A stretch of 64,000 nucleotides of DNA, taken from positions 128,910,738 through 128,974,737 of the forward strand of contig NC_084480.1 of assembly GCF_030035675.1 (NCBI RefSeq), read 5' to 3'. Origin of the DNA: Rhineura floridana. Its lineage: Eukaryota; Chordata; Lepidosauria; Squamata; Rhineuridae. Positions 23,967 through 34,759 of the stretch are shown piece after piece; position 1 is the first letter of the stretch, and each line of letters begins with the position of its first letter. A model generated the notes under the pieces. It was given only the letters and a program-made list of their open reading frames with translations, did no database searches and was not told where the DNA came from. Made by a program: the position numbers and the translations under genes.

Positions 23967-24087
23967 CAGTCAAAAAGTCTTCTGACTGGTTTTATAACTG
24001 AAAAAGCTTCCTCTGAGACGGGAGCTCGTCTCAAAGGCTGCACAGGCGGAGTGATTCCTCCTGGGAAGTCGCGATCACTGCATTTAT

Positions 24088-24406
24088 GATGTGATTAAGA
24101 AATCTGAAAGACATGGAAATCATTCGTTCTTGGATTGATTCAGTTGACAATATTGGGATCATAGCTTCTATTTTATCCTGAAGATTGAACATATTTACAT
24201 CATTTCCTTGAAGACTTAAGTTCCAATTATATCAGCTAAATATGCCAATGAAAAGTCATTGAAGTGATGTGAAAACTGAGGTTTTGATTCAAGCAGGAAA
24301 AACCTTACTTTATTTTGCAACTAAAATAGGCGAGTCAGAACCTTCCCTCGAGGAAAGCCAACGGATTTCTGTATGAGTAGTTGACAGCGATCACTGCCCA
24401 TCTCAC
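24088..24406 (-). repeat. hAT internal tandem duplication, copy 1
   Basis: Partner of 17124-17520. The copies differ by substitutions and small indels, so the duplication is older than the L1 insertion, whose target repeats are identical. Confidence 0.75.
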
Positions 24407-24429
24407 ACAGAGCTGCAAAAATTCTTGAA

Positions 24430-25335
24430 TTTAGAGGGCGGGCCTTAATAATAATAAATAATAAATTTAATTTTTGAGTCGCCTATCTGGCCGAAACCAC
24501 TCTAGGCGACGTACAACATTAAATTTAACAATACATAATAATACAATACATAGTAAAATACGCAGTCAGCAATAACCATTTTAAAAAGCGGCAGTACAGG
24601 GCCATCAATAGACAATTTTAAAACAATATAAAGAAATTAGCCCACCCCGGGGACCCCAAAGGCCTGTCCAAAGAGCCATGTTTTTAAGGCTCGGCGAAAT
24701 GTATCTAGGGAAGGGGCATGGCAAAGATTGAACGGGAGGGAGTTCCAGAGAGTGGGGGCCGCCACTGAGAATGCCCTCTCTCTAGTCCCCACCAACCTAG
24801 CTGTTTTCGTTGGTGGGACGGAGAGAAGGCCCTGTGTGGCTGATCTGGTCGGGCGGCTTAATTGGTGGTACTGGAGGTGCTCCTTCAGGTAGACTGGGCC
24901 GAGACCGTATAGGGATTTAAAGGTTAAGACCAACACCTTGAATTGGGCCCGGAAAACAACTGGAAGCCAATGTAGATGAAATAACACCGGCGTGATGTGA
25001 TCACGGCGGCAGCTGTTTGTAACCAGGCGTGCTGCCGCATTCTGCACCAGTTGTAGTTTCCGGACCGTTTTCAAGGGTAACCCCACGTAGAGCGCATTGC
25101 AGTAGTCTAAACGAGAGGTAACCAGGGCATGTACCACCAGTGGGAGCTGATGAATAGGAAGGTAGGGTTTCAACCTCCGTATAAGGTGTAGTTGATACCA
25201 AGCTGCCCGGCTCACTGCCGAAATCTGAGCCTCCATGGACAGCTTGGAATCAAGAACAACCCCGAGGCTGCGGACCTGATTCTTCAGGGGCAATTTTACC
25301 CCATTAAAATTAAGAGTTTTCACGGAGTCATCTAA
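24430..25335 (-). mobile_element. L2-type LINE, 5'-truncated, ORF2 C-terminal part
   Basis: The minus strand encodes [80 protein letters not shown] and FRRALKTWLFGQAF, all typical of the L2 clade C-terminus. The frame is open and runs back without a stop into hAT transposase codons upstream, a chance fusion. The 3'UTR ends in (TTATTA)-like repeats near 24445. It is inserted in the hAT transposase between KTLNF and ARPLNS codons. Confidence 0.85.
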
Positions 25336-26130
25336 AACAGTCTTGAGCTCAGAGGGCATTTTCTTTGTTGCTAGTGATTCCCTGTGAATGCGGCAGTGAA
25401 TAAATTTTACATGTGGTGACACAGCGTTTACATGACGGACAACACCACTATACCGGCCTGTCATAGCACAAGCCCCGTCACTACTAATTCCAACACATTT
25501 TGACCAGTCAATATTGCTCTCCTTTATAGAGTCATTCAAAATTCTAAAAATGGCATCTGAGGTTGCCCGTGTTTGCAATGATCTGCAAAAGAGAAGGCCC
25601 TCATTCATACTTCCACTGCATTCATATCTAACAAATGTCAGAACATTGGCTAGGTTTGAAATGTCTGTGGATTCAACAAGTTGAAGAGCGTAGAAGCGAC
25701 TATTACGTATTTTTTAAATCAACTGTTCCTTGACGTTCTCAGCCATCTCCCCAATTCTGCATTGAACTGTATTATTTGACAATGAAACAGCACAACAGCA
25801 TTCAATTCTTTGCAAGCCTTTTCCCAACATTGTACTCACTATTTTCTTTGCTGCTAGTAACATGACTTGTTCTCCAATTATATGTGGCTTTCCAGCCTTT
25901 GCTATCAGAAAAGCTGCTTGATAAGAGACTTCCACTGCATTTGAATTATCATACCTTGCCCCTGTATGCAGCAGCACTTTGGAACTTTTATTTTGATCTA
26001 TGAGTTTCCTTTCAAAAATTCCACTGGTTTTCCTGCACAATTAGTGTTTGGTTTCTAAATGTCACCTAAGTTTGCTGCCTGTTTTCAGCCACCTATCCGT
26101 TGTTGAAGTTTGATCCCAGTGGAGTTAGAT

Positions 26131-26155
26131 ACTGAAATTAGATACTAAATGATCT
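26131..26155 (+). repeat. Right copy of the 25-bp direct repeat
   Basis: Identical to 15264-15288. It starts about 15 bases beyond the point where hAT similarity ends. A shorter related motif (gttagatact) precedes it, so the local sequence is partly self-repeating. Confidence 0.85.
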
Positions 26156-26159
26156 TCAT

Positions 26160-27180
26160 TAATATTTATGTGCCACTTTCTCAAGCTTGTTAAACAATTT
26201 TATGTGTGTATTTTAATTGTATTTTATGTATTTTAATTTACTTTTTTGTGTGTTTTTCACTGTGTACAATTTTATTATGTATGTGTGTGATTGTATAGGA
26301 CAGAAAGGTGGCAAAGAAATTTTAAATAAATAAAATTAACATTTAGCAATTTATTACGTAGGTTTAACAATCCATTATATTTATCAGCATTTCTTCCTTT
26401 TATCTTGCACTTTATCCTTCAGTTCCTTCTTTATCTGCCTTGATTATTTATAGGCCAAAAAGTAAAAGAAAGTTAGTCAAGACCATTTTTGGACATGAGT
26501 CTTTTACCTCGGTACCTGTCTTTCCCCGTTTGTGACTTCTTGGCACTTTTGATTTCCAGTCGTACCTTTCCTGAGGTCATTCTATATTCACTGAGCTTTC
26601 TTACGTTTTCTAGTATGATTCAGTGCTTGCACACACAAAGACTTCACTGCCCTCTCCTCTCTCATTTCCTATCAGATCACTGGGACGAAGGGGAGAAGGA
26701 AAATATTGGTTGCAATCCTATACACGCTTGCCCAGAAGTAAACTCCACTGAAGACAATGCGAATTACTTCTGAATAAGCCCGGACAGGATTGCCCTGTAA
26801 GGCATTCTGTGCACATTTACTCTGGCTCTTCGGGAGTCGTAAGCCTTCCTTGGATTTAAGTGGGTTTTACTTTCCAGCAAGTGGCACGGAAGAGGAAAAA
26901 GCTCCTCGACTTATATTTGTTAGCCTGCCTCGGCAGCAAAACAAGAGCTGCTTCACTGCGCCAACCCCTTCTCTAGCATTCAGACTCCACGACAGTACAG
27001 CACCAGCACTCTACCGAACCAAAGGTTCCTACTTTATAAATAAATAAAACAGCCCAATTCCAACACCATTTGCGCAGCCGCATTGATCAAGTAGCAAAAT
27101 GACGTATTGAAAACTGAGGCGCTGGAAGGAGGAAGGGATATCCCGCCTCCGAAGCAACAAGATTTGAGCCTGTTGGCCAT
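26160..27180. other. Intergenic stretch upstream of RPP14
   Basis: It contains an L2/SINE-type tail (about 26200-26335, ending in AAATAAATAAAATTAA) and a dispersed palindromic squamate repeat (about 26707-26795: tgcaatcctatacacgcttg ... gaataagcc). No gene was recognised. Confidence 0.5.
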
Positions 27181-27496
27181 CAGCACTCAAAGTCTCCCGC
27201 CCATTCTCCGCAAGACTCTCACCAATTCTGATCCCCGCCTTTTCTTCTCCTAATTTAGCATGTGTTTCTTTACGTCACTTCAAATGTTCCTATGCCGGCC
27301 AGCTGATTGGGCCGCTGATCTACACGGCAGCTGATATGATGCACTCTCTGCCATTGGCCAGAAAGGCGATGGGCGGTTCTATGATTGGCTGGTGTGGTTA
27401 GCAGAAGTTCTGTCCGGTTGTTTCCCTCTGTGTGCTTTGGGAGAGAGAGAGAAGGTTCGTGTGAGCATGTGGCGCCTGGTTTGTTGTAAAACACCT
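27180..27496 (+). promoter_or_regulatory. RPP14: RPP14 promoter and noncoding exon 1
   Basis: A CpG-richer stretch with CCAAT-type sequences on both strands (gattggg, ccattggcc, gattggc between 27300 and 27390). A good donor CACCT|GTGAGT at 27496/27497 ends a first exon that joins the acceptor at 28290. An ATG at 27467 in this exon would give only a short upstream frame that stops in exon 2, so it is probably not the protein start. Confidence 0.6.
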
Positions 27497-27727
27497 GTGA
27501 GTAGATCGCATGTCTTCATCTTGTGTGATTGTTTGCGGAGGGGCTTCAGTGGGCTCCATCAGGCACGTTTTAGGCTAAGAAGCTCTCTTGTCTGTCTTCT
27601 TCACCCCTTAGCCAGTTTCAAACGGCTGTGCTCTTCTACGTATGATGCATATTTTGCAAATGACTACAGTCATGACCTCACTTACCTGGGAGTAAGGCCC
27701 TTTTAATCCATTAGGGTTTGTTTTATT

Positions 27728-27922
27728 AATAGGGGAAGGGCTCGGTGCTATCTGCTTTGCACGCCGAAGGTCCCAGGTTCGATCCCCCGCATTTCTCTGG
27801 GTAACGTTGGGAGAGACCTCTCCTTGAAACTCTCGAGAGCTGCTGCCAGGCATTGTAGTCAGTACAGATCTAGATGGACCAGTGGTCTGACTCGGTAAAA
27901 GGCAGCTTCCTATGTCCCTGTC
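27728..27922 (+). repeat. Sauria-type tRNA-derived SINE
   Basis: Head ggggaagggctcggtgctat, B box ggttcgatcccc, and tail gatggaccagtggtctgact ... aaggcagcttcctatg. It lies in RPP14 intron 1. Confidence 0.8.
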
Positions 27923-28306
27923 TTCCCACTTCTGGATAGTTATATTCCTGTTACATTGTATGTTATGTTGTAAGCTGTCCTGTGTTTTGCTCTGTAGGAA
28001 CGGCTGGGTGTAAAAGCTCTGAAGTGAATAAATACATAAATGAGAAGAGTGGCCAGTTATAATCCTGGGGTGTAGTGCTCCAAAGGTTTTGCCTTCTTGT
28101 GCTTTGATAACTCTTACTCCACTGGCCAGGAAACTGAGGGAATGGAAATCTGATATTAAGCATCATAGTTATTATACTCTACTGTGTTTACTTTTAAATG
28201 ACATTTAAATGACATTTGACCACACATGGAATTTGTGGTTTTGGGTGAAGGACTTAAAGCATATAATCAACTGGCTATTTTTCCTTTTAGAAGTCTGTTT
28301 GCTAAG

Positions 28307-31300
28307 ATGATTGAATTTGGTGATGGCAATAAAGGCATCAAGCCTGCTTCCTATGAAAGGATAGTTCTCAAGAATGCTTCTGAGTACCACTATCTAAAGA
28401 TTCACTTGTAAGTTCAAATTCCACTTTTTTTCTTTTGTCCCTCCATCACTGAAGGCTTTTGAGCAGCATATTGTTTTGTTCATAGATGGGATTTACTAAT
28501 GAGACTTCTTACAAACATATATTTCAGGGAGCTTCAAGAAGCTGATGTTAGCCTAAATGCTGTAGAATTCAAACAACTTATTATCTCTGCTCTGAAACGG
28601 CTTCATGGTGAGGTACGTTGTTGCTGATTCATTGACTATTTGGTTATCTGAAGATGATTTATTTATTTATTTATTTAATTTAATTTATATACCGCCCTAA
28701 GCCCAAGGGCTCTCTGGGTGGTGCACATAACAATAAAACAATCAGAAAATATATAAATACAATAATATAATAGTACACATTAAAATGCCTGGGAATATAA
28801 AAAGGTTTTCACCTGGCGCCGAAAAGATAGCAGCGTCGGCGCCAGGCGCACCTCATCGAAGAGACCATTCCACAGTTCGGGGGCCACAACCGAAAAGGCC
28901 CTATTTCTAGTCACCACCCTCCGAGCTTCTCGATGAGATGGTACTCGGAGGAGGGCCTTAGATGTTGAGCGCAGTGTACGGGTAGTTTCATATTGGGAGA
29001 GGCGCTCCACCAGGTATTGCGGTCCCATGCCGTGTAAGGCTTTATAGGTCAAAACCAGCACTTTGAATTTAGCCCGGAAACAAATAGGAAGCCAGTGCAG
29101 ACAAGCCAGAACAGGTGTTATATGAGCGGACCTTCTGGTCCGCGTCAACAATCTGGCCGCTGCATTCTGGACTAACTGTAGTTTCCGAACTGTCTTCAAG
29201 GGCAGCCCAACGTAGAGCGCATTGCAGTAGTCCAATCTAGAAGTTACCAGAGCATGAACGACTGAGGCGAGGTCGTCGCTGTCCATATAGGGACGTAGCT
29301 GGGCTACCAATCGAAGATGGTAGAAAGCATTCCGTGCCACTGAGGCTACCTGAGCCTCAAGAGACAGGGAAGGGTCGAAAAGAACTCCCAAGCTATGAAC
29401 CTGTTCTTTCAAGGGGAGTGTAACCCTTGCTGTTGCTTCACTTTCTGACCTGTATGCTCAAGCAGTTGCTTACATGCTCAAGGAGTTAATCTGAATGCAG
29501 GACATTTAACGAGCCCCTGGTTTGGGTCCCCTGCCTAAGGAAATATTGCTTCTGCAGAAGTATAACTCTGTGTGCTGTTGGTCTTGGCCCTTTTAAAACT
29601 AGGAGAGAAAACATGTGGCAGCTTCTCCTGACTTTAAAGGATGAAATGGATTCCTGCATTGAGCCTTATAGGCCCCTTCCAACTCTACTATTCTATGATT
29701 CTATGAAATTTTGTAGCTATACTAAGAGAAGAGGATGAAGGGAAGGAGTGGTATAAAATGTCAATATATATTCAGCAAATTCAATTTGCAGTTTTATCTG
29801 GTCCATCCTCTTTATGATTCCTGTTCGCCATTCTCCATTTATATCCTGTTTGTTTGAACTCAGAGTAAAATGTGCTGAAAGAAGTACAAGTCTTTCTCTA
29901 CTAAGTTTAATCTAAATACAGAACTCATAATGAAAATGCAGATCTCTCTTTCCATACTCGAGTGTGACCTTTAAAAGGGGGGATTTTTATTTATCTAATA
30001 GATGTTTATCATCATCTTGCCAGTGTGAAATGGTGGTTAGTGTGTTGGACTACGAGCTGGGAGACCAGGGTTTGAATCCCCACACAGCCATGAAGCTCAC
30101 TGGATGGCCTTGGGCTAGTCGCTGCCTCTCAGTCTCAGAGGAAGGCAATGGTAAACCTACCTCTGAATACCGCTTACCATGAAAACCCTACTCATAGGGT
30201 CATCATAAATAGGGATTGATTTGAAGGCAGTCCATTTCCATTTTTAGGTTGTTCACCCTCCCAAGCGTATTTACAAAACAATTAGTAACACGTGAATATA
30301 AGATGACAAGTCGTTGTTATGTGTGAGAAAGTCAGAAACCTGTGGGAGAGAATCATTAAAATAATACAGAACATTATTTGATAAGAATATACCAATATGC
30401 CCCTTATAAATGCTGCTAGATTATGTTTAAAAAGATGTGGGCCCAGAGCCCAATTCAGTGGGAACTTCGTTAACTGCAGCCAAAACACTGACAGCTAAAT
30501 GGTGCAATTGCATAATTCCTACTGAGCAAGAATGGCTTAATGGGGCATGGTACGGTTACCGTGATGTCAAAACCTCTCAAAATGGTATGAAGACAATCAA
30601 GAACAATTTGATAGGTTCTGGTACCCCTTTTCTAATTATATGAAACAGGAGTACACTTTAGAATTATTTGAAGCTTTCTCATTGTTGATACGGTAATAAT
30701 TTATATGTGTTTTAATTGTAGAAAGTTCTGATTACTAGATATGGTGGAAGGTTATAAATTGATTGTGGATTCAAATTGTCAATATATGTTTATAGGTTTA
30801 TAATAAAATGGAATGCAAACTATTAAAACAAAACAGCAAGCAACAATGTTCATATTAAAATAACAGCAGTAAATATAATCATTAAAACACAGCATCACAA
30901 AATCATTCAAAAGCAGAATAAAAATGTTAGGACTCTTCTAAAAATCCACAAAGTGGGGCCATGTCTATCCCTCTGAGGAGAGTGTTCCTCAGATGGTGGG
31001 CTACCACAGAGAAGACCCTGTCCTTATACTTGTTAACCTGACACAGAGGTGCATCTGAGAAAGGGCCTTCTCAGTGGTGGCCCCCCAAATTATGGAATGA
31101 TTGAGGTGTGCCTGGCACCAACACTGTTATCTTTTCGGTACCAGGTCAAGACTTTCCTCTTCTCCCAGGCATTTTAGCATGTGTTTTTAAATTGTGTTTT
31201 TAAATTGTTCTTTGTGTTTTAAAATTTGTATATTTGTTTTTAATGTTTTTAATTGCTGTAAGCTGCCCAGAGAGCTCCGGCTATGGGGTGGTAAACAAAT

Positions 31301-34300
31301 AAATAAACAAACGTCGCTGCACAAGCTTCGTTCAGGTGGTCCGTGGCATGCCCACATTAAATATCCATATGGATTTTAATTGTATTTTTATTGCTTCTTT
31401 TATATTCAATTCGATGTATTATAGTTTGAGTTATAATGAAAATGTACTGCCTTCAAGTCGATTCCGACTTATGGTGACCCTATGAATACGGTTTTCATGA
31501 GGCTGAGAGGCCCAAGGTCACCCAGTGAGCTTCATGGCTATGTGAGGATTTAACCCCTGGTCTCTCAGGTTGTAGTCCAACACCTTAACCACTACACCAG
31601 TTCTATGGAATGCAAATTGTAATGCAATAAAATACAATATAAAGGTAAAGGTGTCCCCGCACTTGTAGTGCGAGTCGTTTCCGACTCTTAGGGTGACGTC
31701 TTGCGACGTTTACTAGGCAGACCGTATATATGGGGTAGGATTGCCAGTTCCTTCCCCGGCCTTTCTTTACCCCCCAGCATATGCCGGGTACTCATTTTAC
31801 TGACCACGGATGGATGGAAGGCTGAGTGGACCTCAACCCCTTTTACTGGAGATTCGACTTCCTCCTTCCATTGGAATCGAACTCCGGCCGTGAGCAGAGC
31901 TTCGGCTGCATTACCGCCGCTTACCACTCTGTGCCATGGAGGATCTGTAAAAATACAATATAAGTAATAATAAAAGAAGCAATAAAATACAATTAAAAAT
32001 CATACAGCATCAAGCACAGCACAATTGCTACAACAGGGAGAAAAATCATGAAGTGGTCTGCCAAGACCATCAGCAATTTCACGAGTCTGTGGGACAAACT
32101 TTGGGGAAGACTGTCCTAGCTTTTGACACCTGAGATGTATATTTTTAGGACCCATCATATCTTTTATGATGTTTAAACTATTGTAACCCACACTGGGACC
32201 TCAGGGTGAAGGGCGGGTAATCAATTAATATTATTATTAACAACAACAACTAGCCCTCGCTGGTAGGCCAGGAAGCAGTTCCCCCAGTACCAATCTTAAG
32301 TCTCAGAAAGGTACACATCACTATAGGCAGCCCTTTAGGTATTCCAGTACCAAACACTTAGGGCTTTAAAAACAGCTAAACCTGCTAGGGGAATTTTTGT
32401 TTATGAGAGAACATAAAGCCGTTCATAGTAATAATGGCATGTCTCTTCTTTAGGTTGGTGCAGCTTTGCCTGTTGATATACTGACATATGAGGAAAAAAC
32501 CTTGTCTGCAATACTTAGAGTAGCTAATGCGTAAGAAACTCTGAATATACGTTCTTGATAAGCATTGTTGGTAAAAGCAAGACTCTCTAAAAATGAAGGC
32601 AATTCTCTTTATGTTTAAGCGAGATGTCACAAGCTTGGTTGATATGTAGGATTGTTGCCACTTGGGTGTATGAGTGTCACCTAATAGTGGCTTAGGTGTA
32701 TTGGCCTGTTGGTCTTTAAAGGTCAGGGCTGAGAAAAATACTTCAAACTTCAAGATGCCAGCATCAAATACTGGTATCAGGCCTACACAATGTTAACAAA
32801 AAATATTCAAGTTATCCGGCAAAATTCTGATTGGTGTCTGATAACCAGTTACCATTCCTGTGCAAGGTGGTCTCTGAAAGAATAAGAGACTGTTATATCA
32901 GCCAGCGTTGGCTCTGCATTCTGCTAAAAGAAGAAAAGTTTGCTCAGTTTGTTCTGGCCTACCAAAAGTATGTGCTGAAGAATTCCAACGATACAGACCT
33001 ATGGATCATTGCGGCCATGAACGAGACTGCAGACTTAATATTTGTCCTCCTTTTATGCAGTATGAGTACTTGTTTTATTTTAGCATCTCTTGGTAGTTTT
33101 CACTAATGTACCTAGTTCTGTCATCTGAACAGTGGCCTGGTAAAGCTGTGGAGTGCTCTGACGCTGTTTGGTTCTTATCAGAACGGAAAGTGTGCATTTA
33201 GGGTGATGCAGGTAAGAGTTACGACACTATGCAACCAACCTAGTCCAGGTTATAAGGCCATCTAGTAGTGTAGTTGTATTTTGGGGATCTATTTGGAAGC
33301 AAGTCCCATTGAGTTCAGTGGGACTTACCCCCAGTTAAATGTAGAAAGGATTGTAGCCTAAAGATGTATATGTGATACCTGATCACTTCAGAGTTTGTTT
33401 AGTATTGGTTTGTAGTACCTGCATGGAAAATGTAATTTTTTTAAGTTTTATTTCCTCAATTTCCCCTGAGAAACCCAAAGCAGTATACAATAAATAGCTC
33501 AAATAAGGAATTTCTGATATTGATTGATATTTGAATATTATATGGTTGCTTTTTCAATAGTGAAATAGTTGCAATTCATTTTAAGTCTTACACTTCCTTC
33601 GATTTTCCTCTGTGGTTAATAGTCCTGGGTAGATAAAACATGGGTTTCTGGAAGGAGTATTTCAATCACTGGTTAATACTGATAGATCAGAATTCTGCTT
33701 CACACTTTTTGGCAAATTGCAGTTCACTCTCTTCATGATAAGTCAATCAGTTTAAGGCCTGTCTAATGCCATTGTTTGTTAGATACTTTGGGTTGTTGCC
33801 CTGGAACTTTTAGATGGTGGAAATCTATGTACTATACTGTTATCGATAAAGGACCAGTTCTTTTATATATGGGATTGTTTAGAAAAGTAGGGTCTTTTGT
33901 GTGTTCTGAGGTGCCTTTTTTCCCTTTGAGGATGCTTGTCTATGTTTACAATATCTTTGTTTTTATAATATAGTTATATTGTTAACAGCCTTGGGTGTCT
34001 AGTGCAGAAAAGTGGGATAGAAATGTAAACAATAAATGAATATAGAAACAATGCCAAACTTGCTTGGAGTCTAGTCACACCAAGAATATTCAATTCTGTA
34101 CCTGTCAATTTGCTGTTATGTCATATTGTGGTTGCATTTTGTGAAAACAATCCACCCCTTTGTCCTTGGCTCTCTTCTGAATACAAATAATTTTGTAGGC
34201 TGTCACTAGCAACTGATTTAGCATGGAAGCTGCTTTTGGTTATAATGTCACTGCAGAGCAGAGTACGCTCTCCTTCCTGCTCTCCCATTTTCATTGAAAT

Positions 34301-34706
34301 GCCCAGGTCAGCCACTTAACGCTCACCTCCTGGGCTTACATTTATTAAATTTGGTCCAAGGAGATGAATCAACTTTCATTTAGTTGGCATGTTGTTATTG
34401 TTACATGCCTCCAAGTCAACTACGACTTATGGCGACCCTATGAATCAGTGACCTCCAAGAGCATCTGTCATGAACCACCCTGTTCAGATCTTGTAAGTTC
34501 AGGTCTGTGGCTTCCTTTATAGAATCAATCCATCTCTTTTAGTAGGCATAGGTTGCTCAAATTTTACTTTGACATAAGGAATTGAGTTGGCTGGTAATTT
34601 TCCTATTCTTCTTTTGAAATTTATGTTCCATTGTGGTTTTTCCCCCTAGACCTCTCCATTTCTTCTTGCGTTAGCTGGGAACAGCAGAGAGCTGGTACTG
34701 GATTAA
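28307..34706 (+). CDS. RPP14: RPP14, ribonuclease P/MRP protein subunit p14
   Basis: RPP14 is a small protein of nuclear RNase P and RNase MRP, which process tRNA 5' ends and pre-rRNA. Coding exons: 28307-28407, 28528-28612, 32454-32530, 33133-33211, 34650-34706, all with AG/GT borders and matching phase (399 bases, 132 aa plus stop). Recognisable blocks are [79 protein letters not shown] and [17 protein letters not shown] at the end. The human protein is 124 aa; this start ([18 protein letters not shown]) adds about eight residues. The last exon continues into HTD2-derived sequence, as expected for the vertebrate bicistronic RPP14/HTD2 transcript. The gene looks intact. Confidence 0.93.
28660..29415 (-). 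mobile_element. L2-type LINE, 5'-truncated, in an RPP14 intron
   Basis: A 210-codon open minus-strand frame (29412-28780) has [70 protein letters not shown] and [14 protein letters not shown]. It is the same LINE clade as 24430-25335 but clearly diverged. The 3' end is a (TATT)n run at about 28658-28680. Confidence 0.85.
29635..29706 (+). repeat. CR1 3' end fragment
   Basis: Short CR1 end: gcattgagccttataggccc, then ccttccaactctactattct and the ATTCTATG repeat tail. Confidence 0.7.
30018..30243 (+). repeat. tRNA-derived SINE (Squam1-like)
   Basis: It has an A-box-like head (tggttagtgtgttggact), a B box (gggtttgaatcccc) and a body found widely in squamates (gaaggcaatggtaaac, accctactcatagggtcatc). 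RPP14 intron. Confidence 0.75.
30930..31310 (+). repeat. L2-type LINE 3' end
   Basis: Degenerate L2 C-terminal codons and 3'UTR (aagggccttctcagtggtgg, ccaggtcaagactttcctct), ending gtaagctgcccagagagctc and an (AAATAAAT)n tail. Many substitutions; old. Confidence 0.65.
31436..31606 (-). repeat. tRNA-derived SINE (Squam1-like), minus strand
   Basis: Reverse complement of the family at 30018-30243: cgattccgacttatggtgac, the complement of the B box region (ggatttaacccctggtctct) and aacaccttaaccactacacc. Confidence 0.75.
31640..31945 (-). repeat. Second tRNA-derived SINE family, minus strand
   Basis: On the reverse strand it has a B-box-like gttcgattcc and a GC-rich body, and ends in ctttacctttat at 31640. 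The motif gtaaaggtgtcccc is widespread in squamates. It is less diverged than the neighbouring SINEs. Confidence 0.65.
34390..34500 (-). repeat. SINE fragment
   Basis: The motif caagtcaactacgacttatg followed by gcgaccctatgaatcag matches the tail part of tRNA-derived squamate SINEs on the minus strand. Confidence 0.55.
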
Positions 34707-34759
34707 ACACACACAGAAGAGCTTGTGAAAAGCCAGAGTTGTCTAAGACGCTAATAGTG

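Larger units (their letters stand above)
17521..24070 (-). mobile_element. L1-A: ORF1-only L1 element, split by L1-B; 17-bp target duplication
   Basis: The element reads on the minus strand from its 5' end at 24070 to a T-rich (tail) end at 17521. It is interrupted by L1-B (19281-23966). The target duplication GCGATCACTGCATTTAT is perfect at 17504-17520 and 24071-24087. Without L1-B and one copy of its duplication it is about 1.85 kb: 5'UTR, ORF1, then the last ORF2 codons and 3'UTR. Its 5' end (ending cctgggaagtc) matches that of L1-B (ending cccggaagtg), so both appear 5'-complete. The insertion site is the junction of a tandem duplication in the hAT transposon. Confidence 0.85.
15779..26115 (-). 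mobile_element. Old SCAND3/ZBED-like hAT transposon, 5'-truncated and split by LINE insertions
   Basis: Transposase fragments on the minus strand read in order: a BED finger remnant with HLETKH (about 26090-26040); a stretch with SYQAAFLIAKAGKPHIIGE and SLSNNTVQCRIGEMAENVKEQL (26040-25714); GISSDGACAMTGRYSGVVRHV and HCRIHRESLATKKMPSEL (about 25510-25330); ARPLNSRIFAALCEMGSD and GKVLTRLF (about 24430-24090); and a repeated segment 17520-17110. These motifs are characteristic of the hAT families that gave rise to SCAND3 and ZBED genes. A probable 3' terminal repeat, CAGTGGTTCCCAATC, lies at 15779; the 5' terminus is missing. Insertions of L2, two L1s and CR1 break it up, and it carries several stops. 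It is old. Confidence 0.8.

Noticed and set aside
27728-27922. A tRNA gene (B box present)
   Set aside because: No cloverleaf can be drawn and the body matches other SINE copies in the window.
32831-33106. 91-codon open frame next to RPP14 exon 4
   Set aside because: No recognised family; ends just before the RPP14 exon and lies in its intron, so more likely chance.
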